From positions 1,178,254-1,242,253 of the forward strand of contig BCKL01000006.1 of NCBI GenBank assembly GCA_001600635.1: a stretch of 64,000 nt of DNA, given 5' to 3'. Numbering within the stretch: position 1 is the stretch's first letter; each line of letters starts with the position of its first letter. Source of the stretch: Leucosporidium creatinivorum (taxonomy: Eukaryota; Basidiomycota; Microbotryomycetes; Leucosporidiales; Leucosporidiaceae). The translations under genes and the position numbers were made by a program. The notes beneath the pieces were generated by a model that saw only the letters and a program-made list of their open reading frames with translations, ran no database searches and was not told where the DNA came from. Below, one piece after another: positions 22,619 to 33,442 of this stretch.

Positions 22619-24360
22619 ATGTCCCTCCCCTCGCCCCCTCCCGGCGTGGATCCATACACCTTCTACAGCGACATCTTTCGGCCGCCATTTCACCCTTCGC
22701 CAGGCTACCAAGCTCGATTGATCGTCTTGGGAGTGTTCATTGCCTCTTTACCGATATCGTCGATCTTACTGCTCGGCCTGCATGTGGTTAAGATGAGGAG
22801 GCGGGGCGAGAAGTTGTGGGTGTTCAAGCGAGTGAAGCGGGCATCTGGAAGGTGTGTTCCTCTTCTGCACGGAAGAACAGGGCCCAGCTGATCTACATCT
22901 TGTGACAGCTACATCGTCGGCGCTCGAACACCTTTACTCGCGGCGATAGCACTGATTCTTGCCGTCACGCTGGGAGGTGGGCTGTACACCGGCTCGCGCT
23001 TCACCTCTCACTACGCTCTAACCGCCGAGCCTTTCAACGACTTCATGTACTGCTACGTAAGCTGCTTTCGCGACGGGCCCCTAGCTTCAGATCGCCCTCA
23101 AAGCTGACCTCGGCGTTGATCTCGGCTCTTCGTTCCCCCCCAGTGGATCCTCTCCTTCATCGTCGGATGGACGTACAGCTGCTCAAACTTTCAGACCTGG
23201 GTCTTGGTCGGCGGAGAGCGCAGCTTTCACCTCAGTCCTCTCGTGACCAACTCGGTGTTCGGCGGAGGTCTGTTTCTTGGCAGCTCGGTGCTGCTGGTGA
23301 GTTGCTCGCTACTGAATACCTCGGCTCATTTGGCGTGTCTCTGACTTTTTTTGCTTACAGGGAATGTGCGTTTGGGGCGGCCGGCTCACGGCGGCCTTCT
23401 ACGACAAGCAAGATGTGCTCTTCGATTACCTTGAGGAAGCTGGACGGCGGTACAACGGCACCTTCGACCTTCGAATCCTTGATGATCTTGAGCCGCTAGT
23501 AGCAGCCTACGGTTCGGCCGCAGAGAACTACTTTTCGTGAGCTATTGGAGCCTCTCTTCGAGCGAGCTTTCTCGGTTGACAGAACTTCTTGCCCCCAGCA
23601 TCTTCCCCTCCATCCTCGCCGTCTTCAGTGCATCCCCCGCACCCGTCATCCTCATCAACCTCTCCGCCCTGTTCCTCTGGGCCACCCTTCGTCGACAAGG
23701 TCGCGAGAACGCCGAGGCGGGAGCGATCAGTCGAACAGGACCTACAATCAACACCTCAGGAGGCGTGGAAGGACTCTCAGCTACCTCGCGCCGGCATAAG
23801 GAGATGAAGTCGATTGAGCATGGCTTCCTTGTGGTGAGTCTCGGCTCGGTTGACCCCTTCGGCGCAAGCGCTGACGGCTCACATTTTTCAGGACGCCATC
23901 GCCATCTCCCTCTGGAGCAGCAGCATCCTCGTCAGTGCTGTGTGGACCGCAGCCATCTTCAAGAATATAGAGAAGGCCGGATGGGACAGGCAAGGTTTCC
24001 GACCTTAGCGCATCGCCGAACCTCGATTATTGCGAGGCTGACCTCGCTGCGCTCTCCAGAATAGAGGCAGGCATCTACCTCCCCGTATGGAGCGCAAGTG
24101 TACCTCTTGCGATCGCCATGGTCGCGCAGACCATCCTCGCATGGCGAGGTCTCCCACCGCCTCGAGAACGAAGCGCCGAGGGCTCGGAACTATCAGCGCC
24201 GAGCTTTCCCCAGATCCGGTCGATGGAGGAGATGAGGGGGGAGGGGATGCAGACTATTGAGCTCGTCTCTAATCGGAAGACGGAGAAGTCTGGAGGGCAT
24301 AGATTGCTTGACTTTGGTCAGGAAGAAGAGCGGGAGCCGAAGGACGAGGAGGCGAGCTGA
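22619..24360 (+). CDS. Seven-TM receptor-like membrane protein (tandem copy 2)
   Basis: Starts MSLPSPPPGVDPYTFYSDIF at 22619 (the frame is open 30 nt further up but has no ATG). It matches copy 1 along its whole length: HPSPGYQARLIVLGV, SYIVGARTPLLA, WILSFIVGWTYSCSNFQTW, ASPAPVILINLSALFLWATL, QTILAWRGLPPPRER and a tail ending KDEEAS. The outer loop between TM4 and TM5 has an N-glycosylation sequon in RRYNGTF that copy 1 lacks. The loops and the region after TM4 differ most, and the TM segments and C-tail (APSFPQIRSMEE) least, consistent with two functional paralogues. An extra intron follows TM4. Topology reading as for copy 1; family not recognised. Confidence 0.62.
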
Positions 24361-24932
24361 GGTGGCTGTCGTAGCTCAGCGGCAGGGTGCATCTATAGCT
24401 AGAGTTGTTGTATTGCATCGTTTTGTTTTCCGGTAGACTTGCTCACTGTTTGCTTGCGCGACTGGCAACTACGAGGGGAGAGGCGACTCGAGATACGAGT
24501 CCCTTGCGAGCTCGGACGAGAGGTCGAAAGACGTCTCTACAGACGCAGAGAGCATTTTCAAACTGCGCAGCGACGTTTCTTCTCTCTTGAGCGACCCTCT
24601 TCGCCCCTCTCCTTGACCGAGCAGCCCAGCACTGATCAAAAACGAGGCTGAAGATTCCGATTCTGCTAGTACGCTAGCTGGTGTGGTACTCAGAGGAAGG
24701 AGAAGGGGGTGCAGTATGTAAAGCAATCAACAATGTACGACGAAAGGGGAGTTGGCGAGCTTGCGCCGAGCGGGAAGGGAGACGAGGGGGAAGGAGAGGC
24801 CACAAATGGAAGGGGAAGGGGTTAGGGATAGGGGTGTACTGAATATCAAGCGAAACGGATCCAAGCTCCTCTGAGAACGAGAACGGGCCGACCTGCGACC
24901 GTCGAGCTGCTGGGCGAGCGAGGGGCGACGAG
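24361..24932. other. Convergent intergenic spacer
   Basis: About 570 bp between the stops of the second 7TM gene and the nuclear-protein gene. An open minus-strand frame runs through part of it, but it belongs to the retained intron of the neighbouring gene and reads as low-complexity Arg/Ser/Pro sequence. No RNA gene or repeat is supported. Confidence 0.4.
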
Positions 24933-27096
24933 CTAGTTGCGGCGGGGGTTCGAGTAGCCGTGCTCGCGGTTCCAGATGGCGTCCTTTTGGTGACGAGGGA
25001 GCGAGGGGGAGAAGTTGAGGCGAGGCGAGGGAGGTAGAGCGGGAGATGACGAGAGGAGTGGGAAAGGGATGGGACGAGAGGGGTGGGAGAGGGTCGAGGG
25101 TGAGGGCGAGGGCAATTATGAGAGACGCCGAGAGAGAGTAGTGAGGGAGGAGAAAATCAGCTTCTGTCGCAACCATTGCTCGACGTCCACTTCCCCGAAA
25201 AGCTCTGGCCGAACTCACCTGCTTCCTCGCCTTCTGCCTCCCCACCACCTCCTCCATAGCCTCCCTCTCCTTCTCAAACCTCCTCTCCTCCTCACTATCC
25301 ATCACCCCCTCCTCCTCCTCCTCCTGATCGCTCTCAAAAGCATCAGTCGGGGGATCCGACCCCTCGCGCAACTTGCGCTTACGGCGGTCGGAAGCGGGGT
25401 CGATAGGAGGGTAAAGGGAGAGGATGGCGGCGAGGTCGGAGGGGAGGGGGGAGGGGGAGCGGCGTCTGGCGGAGGAGGTGCGCTCGGGCTTGGGCTTCGG
25501 ACGAGAGGCGGTGGGAGGGGGAGCGTTCTTCTTCGACTTGGACTTGGGTCTGGGCGAAGACGAGGAGGAAGAGGTCGCGCGACGACGCTTAGGAGCGGGA
25601 GCTTCGTCTTCCTCCTCGGTCGAAGTGACGGTCCTATCGCTGTCCTGCTCGTCGTCCCCTTGCTGCTCCTGCTTCTTACGAGGGCGCCCACTGGAGCGAC
25701 GGCCGTGTCCCTCGGGGATAGCCTTCTTCCTCTTTCCCTTTCCCTCGCCCGTGCTCTGCTTGCGCGAAGAGGACGATCCCGAGCCCGACGACGAGCCACG
25801 ACGAGCAGGCAGCGCTCCGCTGTCGCTCTCCTCATCCGTCGTCTGCGAGAGGTCGAGCACCGTGGGCTTGATGTCCTCCTCCTGCTCTTGGTCGGAATCG
25901 AGCTGGTCGACTGCCTCCTCATCCTCGTCCTGCTCGAGGATGGCGCTAGTGGAACGACGACGGGAACGAGAGCCGAGGGAGGAAGGGTCGGGGAGCTCTT
26001 CTTCGTCCTCGTCGGCGATAGCGGAGGTGGAGCGGCGGAAGAGGGCGGCGGAGTTGGTGGTGCGCTGCTTGGAGGAGGAGGGAGCGGCGTGGGAGGGGGA
26101 GGCCGACTTGAACTTGCTCTTGCTGCTGGGGCGAGCGGAGGTGGACTTGGTAGCAGAGGTGGAGCGAGACTTGGTCGAGCGTTTGGGAGGGCTGATCTCG
26201 ACCTCATCATCGTCGTCCGAGTCCGAGTCCGAGTTGGGTCGATTCTCGCTCCTCCTCCTCGGCTCGGGCTCGTCGGGCACCCACGAAGGTTCTCCCGTCC
26301 TCTGCTCCCTCCTCTCCGCCGCCTCCCTGGCCAACTCCGCCCTACTCAACTCACGCTGATCCGCCCTCGCCTGCTTCTTCTTCTCCTTCTCGGCCTTCTC
26401 TTGCCTCTCCCTCAGCTCCCTCCTCTTCCTATGAGCGACCGGCTCCGCATCGATATCATCCGAATCGGGTTCCTCGTCCTCCTCCTCCTCTTCATCCTCG
26501 GTCGACTCCTCCGAGCGCGAACGAGAACGAGACCTCGACTGCGACGCCGAACTTCGACCCGACGCCGAGCCAAAGACCCTCAGATTCTCGTCCCTCTGTT
26601 CCGCTCCGCTGGCGCGCTTGGCTTTGGCCGCTTGGGAGGTAGTGCGCTTGCTGTGTGAGGTTATCAAGGAGGAGTTAGCTGAGCACAAGCGACGAGGTGT
26701 GAGAACGGAGCGCACCGCTTGGACGATTGGTCGGGGGCGGCGGGGGTGCTGTAGGGTTGTAGGAGCAGAGGTCAGCTCTAGTGATACTATTGAAGTGCTC
26801 TGCACCTCCTCCGAGCCGCTTCGATGAGCTATAGCCTCAGTTGAGCTGCTCGAGAGCTGAGAGCTGCTCGAAGCTGTGCAAGCGCCAGTCCATCGCTGTA
26901 GCTCGATAACTCACTCAGTCAAGCTATGTCCCGGTCCTACAGGGAAGGCCCAGCTATCCTTGACCGGTTTGCCTGCTGTACGCTGCTTGACGGTGAAGCG
27001 ACGGCTGTGCTGGTCTCCCACATTCGGGTGAGCGAAGTTCTGTTGTGGACCAGAGAGGCCCCATTTGCCTCGTAGGACTTGACGAGAGCGTCCCAT
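24933..27096 (-). CDS. Highly charged nuclear protein with AT-hook-like motif
   Basis: Exon 1 starts MGRSRQVLRGKWGLSGPQQN at 27096, reading to GPGHSLT. A GTGAGT donor and CTACAG acceptor (branch GAGCTGACC) join it to TPAAPDQSSKRKRTTSQAAK, then through another intron to a ~500-residue exon of Ser/Arg, Asp/Glu and Lys clusters. SRSRSRSRSEESTEDEEEEE, SGRPRKKQ (AT-hook core GRPRK) and PKRRRATSSSSSS stand out. The final exon, DAIWNREHGYSNPRRN (stop 24933), is joined from RQKARKQ across a ~220-nt intron whose unspliced frame is misleadingly open. Probably a chromatin or RNA-processing factor in the nucleus. I cannot name the family, although the folded-looking N- and C-termini suggest a conserved fungal protein. 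Confidence 0.55.
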
Positions 27097-27244
27097 TGCT
27101 GTTGTGTGCTGCTGTAGGTCGATAGAGCCTGAAGGCGACGAGCCCAGGTGGCGGTAGGAGCGAGAGAAGCGATTCCAGGTTTGGCTCTCGCTACATCTTC
27201 TCGTCTCTTCTTTAGTCTCGTATCGACCTACAGTATACCACACG

Positions 27245-28948
27245 ATGAGGACAGCTAGCACCCTCGCCCTGTGTACCCTAGTAGGAACTGCTGCTGCCTT
27301 CTCCAACACGCACCCGGTCATCGCTTGGAGCAACCAACAGTGAGTGCTCTCGCATTTCTTGGAGTCTGTAGGGTATCAGAGGGTGGGAGAGGGTGCAGAG
27401 CAGTATGGCTGTAGCCTTACAGCTCGCTTCCACTGAGCAGACTAGCAGCGACGAGGAGGGAGCGACCCACTCACTCCCTTGGAGGGCGTGTGCTCAGCTA
27501 GACGAACCGCGGCGGGATACAGCTCACAGTGGGAGCAGGCACTACAAATCCCACATCTGGCTGTCTCTGGTGTACCTACTACAGCTCTCGCCCTTGTCGG
27601 CCATCGTCAGCGCTCAGGCTCACAGCGAGCGACGCATCATCACCGTCTCCCGTCCCTGTAGCTCATCCCGCTAACACCTCGCTTCTACCATTCTACAGGC
27701 TCTCTACCCTCTCCCTCCTCTCCACACCTCCCACCTCTCGCACTCCTTTCCGCCCTTCCCCCGCCGACCAGCTCCCTCTCGGCTCCTCTCCCGAAGCGAC
27801 TTCCGACCTCTGCTCCCTTCAATCCCTGATCCTCCTCTCCGCGCCCGGTCTGCACATCTCCGACCTCGCCTTCCTCCCCTCCTCCTCTTCCTCGCCCACG
27901 GGCATCCGAGCCTCCCTCGCTCACGCCAAGAAGCACGGACAGGCCGTCGAGCAGCCCTACATTCCCGCTAGATTGGCGGGGCAGAGTCTGAAGATGGTAC
28001 AGAGGTTTTTGGAGGAGTGTGGTGCTACTGTGGTGGAGGAGCGAGAGCAGGAGGAGAGGGGTATTTGGAACGGAGAGGAGAAGACGACGGTTAGGGTTGT
28101 TGAGGTGCAGGGGTTGGAGGAGTGGGAGTTGGTTGGCAAGGGAGCCAGGGCTGGACGGAAAGAGGTGGTCGCTCGTATCGGTGGGTCCATGCTTCTCTCT
28201 TAGCTCGCCTCGCCTCGTCTCGGTTCGGCGCTCGAGCTCGGCTGACCTACTCCCTCTCTCTCCCCTCCCTTCTCTACTCTCCACACCTACACTTACACCT
28301 ACACACACCAGACGCCGCCCTCACTCCCCTCCTCACCACCCTCGCCCGCACCGGCGCACCCCACGCCATCATCCTCACCTCCCTCCCCTCTTCCTCCCTC
28401 TCCTCCTTGAAGAGGGCCAGCTCCCCCAAACTCACCAAGCGCCAGTACGACGGCGACTACGCCTACACCGAGACCTCCGCTCAACTCGCCCAAGAGGAGA
28501 CGGAGGAAGCCGAGCTACTCGAGGAGCTCGAGGCCGTGGCTCAGGATTTCGGCGCGAGCATTGATTACGCCGCAGAGTCTGTAGCGAGCAGCGTGATTGG
28601 CGTGAGCGCGTGGGCGCCCAAGGCGAACCAGACGAGCATTTTTGCTGTCAAGCCCAACTCGGGGTTGCTCCATCGCTACGTCTTCTTCACGCCGGCTTTG
28701 ATCTTTGGTGCGTTGTTCTCTCCTGCAATCTCCTTCTTCGCTTCTCTGGCTAACCTCCTCCTCCCTTCCCCCTCCTCGCCCCTCCGCCCTAAACCTCCTC
28801 ACCAAAAACAGCCCTCCTCATCTCCCTCCTCCTTCTCATCCCAATCGTCCTCATCGGCTCCACGGCGTTGCAGTCGGTCGAGACGGTCCAGGGGTTGGAG
28901 GGCAAGATGCTCGGTGGGGTTGCTGTGGATCAGGCCAAGAGTGGCTGA
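27245..28948 (+). CDS. BIG1/Voa1-like ER membrane protein (V-ATPase assembly / cell-wall glucan family)
   Basis: Starts MRTASTLALCTLVGTAAAFS, a signal peptide, followed at once by NTHPVIAWSNQQ, which resembles the F-x-n-x-x-P-x-x-x-WS opening of fungal BIG1 and the related V-ATPase Ac45/Voa1 proteins. The lumenal part contains LHISDLAF, KKHGQAVEQPYIP and a Cys-containing RFLEECGATVVEE. A C-terminal TM segment (LLISLLLLIPIVLIGST) is followed by a short tail ending DQAKSG. BIG1 is needed for beta-1,6-glucan synthesis in yeast, and Voa1 helps assemble the V-ATPase membrane sector in the ER. I cannot decide between the two from this sequence. The first intron is long for this genome (about 27341-27700). 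It shares a ~148-bp divergent promoter with the charged nuclear gene. Confidence 0.62.
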
Positions 28949-29190
28949 GCGATGAGTGAGGATGATGGACTTTGGCTTGGCAGGAGATGGGAGAGTGAGG
29001 GAGGCATAAAGATGAGAAAGTGGATGATATGAACATGTTTGCTAGCTGTTACTCGGCGTGCTTTGCTTGCGAGTGCAGCGATGAGAGGAAGCAAGAAACG
29101 AAGAGCGAGCGATCTCCGAGCCGCTCGACCCTGACCGAACCCGGCTTCTCTGCTCTCGAGCAGCCTAATACCGTCCATGGTCCATCAATC

Positions 29191-30182
29191 TTACTCCAAC
29201 ACACTACAACTGCGCGACACCCTCTCTTTATAACAGCTCACCGCCCTGCCCTCCACAATCTTCAACATCTTCAGCCCTTTCGCATTCAGCACCTTCTCCC
29301 CCTCCATCACGGTGCTGTGAAGCCGATCCAAGATCCCCTGCCCATACCTCAATCCCCTCTCATTCGTCGACCCATCCTCCCGTCGCGTAAGCTGGTCAAA
29401 GACCACAATCTGACCCAACGCCCTCTTCTTCAGTTCCTCGCCGAGAGGCGTGGCCTTGAGCAATGGATGGCAAAGGATCGTCCGGGCAAGGGAAGGGCAG
29501 AACGAGAGTGCGGCGCTTGCGTCCGGGGTCATGGGTTTGTCGGCCAAGGGGCCAGCGGCGGTTGTCAAATGCTCACGGTAGGTGCGGCAGCGGAGGATGT
29601 GTCGGCTGAAGGCGCGGTGCCAGTGTTGCAGGGACGGGGTGCAGCGCGGATGGGATGCGTCGAGCTGGGTCCAGGCTCCCTGGAGATGGGACTAGTTTCA
29701 GCTTGTAGTGACGAAGGTCGGGAGCGAGAACAGAAAGAAAGTACCTCCGGCCACCACGGCACTTCTTCGCGAAGGGCTGTCTTCACGTCATGGACCGCGG
29801 CCATGCAGTCTGGGCAATCTGTGAGTGTTTGTAGCACAAGGTTTAATTCCTTCAGCCCCGGGGACTTGTCAAGGACGCACGAGTCTCGACGGCGCGAAGT
29901 ACGGTGAGCTCGGTTTCGGTGAGCTCTGGCTCGTAGTACAGGTCGACACCAGTCCCACAGTACTTCTTGTGCGAAGGCCAGAGCTGTAGCAGAGTACAGC
30001 GGTCAGCAGAGTGCAGAGTGGGGGAAGAGAGGAGCTTCTCCTCGGGGCGAACGAAGGGCCGAGCTCAGACTCACCAGCTTGGCGTGGTCTGTAGAGCAGT
30101 AGAAGGCCTCCTTGCACCTAGAGCAGGCCTTGAGATTGGTTGTAGCAGGACAGACAGCGCACTCCCTAGCAGCAGTCGCCAT
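29191..30182 (-). CDS. MYND-type zinc-finger protein (pair 2, MATA type)
   Basis: Starts MATAARECAVCPATTNLKAC at 30182. The MYND finger is CSRCKEAFYCSTDHAK then LWPSHKKYCG after an intron almost identical to that of the gene at 9479. After GTGVD the protein diverges from that paralogue: LYYEPELTETELTVLRAVET instead resembles LYDEPELTDAEIDGL of the MYND gene at 35321. The tail adds HCPDCMAAVHDVKTALREE, WWPEGAWTQLDASHPRC and a helical C-terminus ending RVSRSCSVLE (stop 29191). Introns lie after AVET (GTGCGT donor, CTCACAG acceptor) and after WWPE (GTACTT donor, CTCCAG acceptor), and frames join cleanly. A mosaic paralogue; function unknown. Confidence 0.72.
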
Positions 30183-30293
30183 TCCTGTAGTCGAGCTGAG
30201 AAACGAGCGAGAGGAAGAAGGAAGAGAGACGAAATCGCTCGCTCCGAGCTTGCCCTCTTACGTTTCACCTCGTCTGCTCAGCTTCGACTCGGG
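30183..30293. promoter_or_regulatory. Bidirectional promoter of MYND pair 2 (inverted copy of 9367-9478)
   Basis: The 111 bp between divergent ATGs match the pair-1 promoter in inverted orientation with about ten differences by eye, including one small indel in a GAGCGAGCG run. Conservation continues into both flanking first exons and first introns, so this is a segmental inverted duplication or a gene-conversion tract rather than promoter convergence. Confidence 0.62.
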
Positions 30294-31274
30294 ATGGAAG
30301 CGTTCAAGAACAAAGAGTGTGTAGTGTGTGGTGCAGCTACCACCAAGACCTGCTCGGCGTGCAAGAGGCTGTTCTTCTGCAGTTCAGAGCATCAGAAGCT
30401 GGTGAGTCCTCGACTCCTCGAGAAGCGGTGCAGCCGTTCGAGTGCGTCTTTCGCTGACCTCGCTTGCTGCTCTGCTACAGCTCTGGCCAGTCCACAAGTA
30501 CCTCTGTGGGAAAGATCGCTACACGCCTCCGCCGCTCACCGAGGGCGAGATCTTGTGGGCGTTGGCCCATCCCGGTGAGCTCGTTCGCGAGGGCTTGCTC
30601 GTCTAACAGCAGCTGACGAGATCTTAACTTCACTAGATCCGCAGCTCCCAAGCCTTCTCGATGCCATCTCAAAGCTATCGGCACCTGCTGGCGCGGTAAG
30701 CCATCGCCGAGGGCGGTCGCCGAATCGAATTCTAGCTGAACCTCCCCGTTCCCAGTCTACCTATGAAGCATTGCTCTCTGCTCCCCTCGCCGTCACAGCC
30801 CTCGTCAGACAGCTGTGCATGACCTCACCGTACCCTGGCTACCGTCATGCAGCAGGCGACGGCCACCTCACTCGACTTGCTTTCGCCAACGCTGCCTGCA
30901 ACGAAGGCGTCGTCTGGATGGACAGCAGCAGCCACCTCCCGGCCAGCGCAGCGCCTTTCGTCCTCTCATTCCTTTCGCGGGAAACTTACTACGACTACGT
31001 GCACGCCCACGCCAAGTGGACCATCATGGAGGCGCACCTCGGGCGCCGAACTCTCGAGGAATGCCTAACTAGCGTCAAGCTGGCTCGAGTGTGCAGCTGT
31101 CACACACAGAAGCATACTGAGGTCATCATGAATGCCGTGGATGGAGCAGAATGGAAGGAGACAGTGTCTGGGTCGATCCGAGTAGCAGAGCTCACTCGGA
31201 TCCTGTTAGACTCCTGGTTGAAGCCGCGTCCTCGGTCTGTAGCTGAACTTTTTAGTCGCTTCTCCGCTACCTAG
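30294..31274 (+). CDS. MYND-type zinc-finger protein (pair 2, MEAF type)
   Basis: Four exons: 30294-30402 approximately, 30481-30574, 30637-30695 and 30756-31274. The protein starts MEAFKNKECVVCGAATTK. The MYND finger is CSACKRLFFCSSEHQK and, after the intron, LWPVHKYLCGK. It shares PPPLTEGEILWALAHP with the MEAF paralogue at 9366 (PPLTDDEAAWLLSHE), then departs: STYEALLSAPLAVTALVRQL, GHLTRLAFANAACNEGVVW, THCHT-type Cys/His residues in ARVCSCHTQKHTEV, and a C-terminus ending ELFSRFSAT. The tail is longer than in the paralogue and matches no domain I recognise. It converges on Vps60 with 148 bp between stops. Confidence 0.75.
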
Positions 31275-31422
31275 AGGTGTACTCGCGCTTCAACACGGTT
31301 CGGACCAGCATGACAGCGAGAGACTCTTTTCATCTCGCCGAGCGGAGACACCCTCGCGCGCTCGGGGGTGTAGGGTCGGGATGACATAAGGCTATCGTTA
31401 CACTGTGCAGTGCACTCCCCGC

Positions 31423-32473
31423 TCAGACGACACCTTCTCCCAACCGCTCCTTGGGCGCCTGCTCAATCGCGAATTCGTCAGCTCTCACTCTTTCCCTTCT
31501 CGAGCAGGGACGGGCAGACTCACCGAATCAGCCACCGGTGGCTCGTCCACAAAGTCAGGCAGCTCGGTCGCATCCTCACGGAGGTAGGAGGGGATGCCTT
31601 CCTCTTCCTCGCCGAAGTCATCGCCGAGAGCGTCGAGTTCTGCGAAGAGAGAAGCGAGGGTCAGCTTGCAGCTCGGGTAAGGCGAGGGGAGGACGGGAAG
31701 GGGCGAGGGAGGAAAGTGGGAAGTGAAGCGGGAGACCTAGACTCACCTGCCTCGAGATCCGCCTCGTCGACCTCGTCTGGTACGCCGTAGGTCCTCGACA
31801 TTGATTCTTGCACCTCATTCGCCTGCTCAATAAGATCTTCCATCTCGAAGTGCATTTGCTGTCGAGTGCGAGGAGGTCAGCTCAGCCCTTTCTACCCCTC
31901 CCTCCCCTCCTCCATCGCCGAGCACCTCGAGAAACCGACAACTCACCTCAATCTTATCGACATCCAGCTTCCCATACTGCTTCTTCATCTCCTTATTCGC
32001 CGTTTTCATCGCATCCACCGTGGCCATCGTGTTCCTCAGATTCTCCGTCGTCAAGCTCGCTTGCTCCATGTTGAACGTCTGTTGCTGGAGTTGGCCGATT
32101 TGGCCTTCGTAGAGCTTCTTCTGCTTAAGAACTCGGAGGGCGCGCTGTTGGACTGCTGACTGGGGGTGGGAGGAGAGGGTCAGCGCTGGAGAAGGGAGAG
32201 GAAGCGCCGAGACGAGCGAGAGGCGAGCTCGGCCTTCAAGCTCTGCAGGCTGGTGTTGCCCCCTTCAAGCCTCGATCACGCAGAGCTGAGACCACGACGC
32301 ACCTTGCCGGGCCCATCCCTCATCTTCTTCATCTGATCCCTAAACTTTGTGAGCTCGGCGTCGAGCTTGCGGATCTTGACCTCGATGGAGTCGATCCGGA
32401 CGTCGGTCGAGGCGATGGCATCTTGGAGAGAAGGTTTTGGCTTTGAGCCGGAGGCGCCGAAGAGGCGGTTCAT
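31423..32473 (-). CDS. VPS60: ESCRT-III-associated protein Vps60/CHMP5
   Basis: Starts [20 protein letters not shown] at 32473. The protein is a Snf7-family ESCRT-III subunit working at endosomes in multivesicular-body sorting, where Vps60 binds Vta1 to stimulate the Vps4 ATPase. Diagnostic blocks across five exons are [109 protein letters not shown] and [13 protein letters not shown]. The last exon [11 protein letters not shown] (stop 31423) follows DEPPVADS across a GTGAGT...GAGCAG intron. Full-length by comparison with the ~220-residue family. Very secure. Confidence 0.93.
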
Positions 32474-33442
32474 GGAGGTGAAGGAGGGCGAAAGGGGACG
32501 GGGGCTGCGAAAGGGGGAAAGGGTCAGCGAGCGCTCGGCGAGGGCATAGGGTGGCTGTGGGCAAGGGGAGCATAGCTTTGGACTTTCACCCAAAGTGCTA
32601 AATGGCCTGGCTGCTTTTACCTCGTCGTGTGCCAATGCAGCCAGGCAGCCAGACCACCAACGGCGGTCTCCCCGCCTCGCAGAGCGCCGGCTCGGGAGGA
32701 GCAAGCAGGACTCTGCAGAGCTCAGACTATCCTCCACGAGACGATCGACATCCCATGAGAGAGCCTCTCAATGAGAGGCCAGCCCGCAAGAAGCGCTGGT
32801 CCGGAAGAGTAGCGCAAGCCCTCGCTGAGCCGCACCAGCGATTCGTGGGCGCGTAGCAGCAGCGCGAGCATACTCACGATACACCCCTGCTGCCGCAGAC
32901 GCCCCATCGCCTGCTGTGCCCTCCTCAGCGCCTCAGCTCGCCTCCCGCTCCACACGCACTCGTCATCGCCTCTGCTGCTCGTCTACAGTACTCGTGCCAG
33001 CACTCACCTGGTGTAGAGATTAGTAGATTAGTACAGAGATCCGATCAAGCTGTAGCTAGGGCCTGAAGCGCCGAGAAGAGAGTGAGAAGCGAGGGCGACG
33101 GTGAGCTGACTCGAGTTGGGTGAAGCGGCGGGCGAGGAGTGTGCTGGAGGGTGTAGGACGGTGTTGTAGGTCGTTGGGAATGACTGAGAGTGCTGCAGGT
33201 CGATTTTGAGACGGGACGAGGATGTGGTCGAGGGTCAGCCTTGGTCGCCGAACTTCGCTCGATGAGAGGCGCCCTCCGCACTCTTCCGCACTCATCTCGC
33301 TCCCTCAATGCGCTTCGTAAAAGCTTGGCAGAGCACAGAAGCACTAAATAAGCACTCTTATAGCATTCTGCATCTTCGAATCTCGAACAATCAGGCCCAA
33401 AGAGCAGCTCGGCGCTCTCCTTTCGGCTCAGCCTGCTCAGCT
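32474..33442. other. Long intergenic region with one doubtful 84-codon ORF
   Basis: About 970 bp between the Vps60 ATG and the stop of the Gly-rich gene. A plus-strand ATG ORF at 32602-32856 reads [15 protein letters not shown], later [19 protein letters not shown] and ending PHQRFVGA. It has no motif or TM segment, and the opposite strand is also open, so I do not call it a gene. Both strands carry CTACAG-like acceptor words and pyrimidine runs. Nothing else is recognised. Confidence 0.35.

Noticed and set aside
24366-24410. tRNA-like word GTAGCTCAGCGGCAGGGTGC
   Set aside because: Resembles an A-box, but no B-box (GGTTCGAATCC-like) or cloverleaf pairing follows. Similar GTAGCTCAG words recur near 22577 and 43430 by chance in this GC-rich sequence.
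25015-26658. Long plus-strand ORF (547 codons) opposite the nuclear protein
   Set aside because: Leu/Arg/Gly low-complexity shadow of the Ser/Arg/Glu-rich minus-strand gene; no start context or domain.
32602-32856. 84-codon plus ORF divergent from Vps60
   Set aside because: Starts with ATG, but has no conserved motif, is open on the opposite strand as well, and lacks introns; not enough support for a gene.
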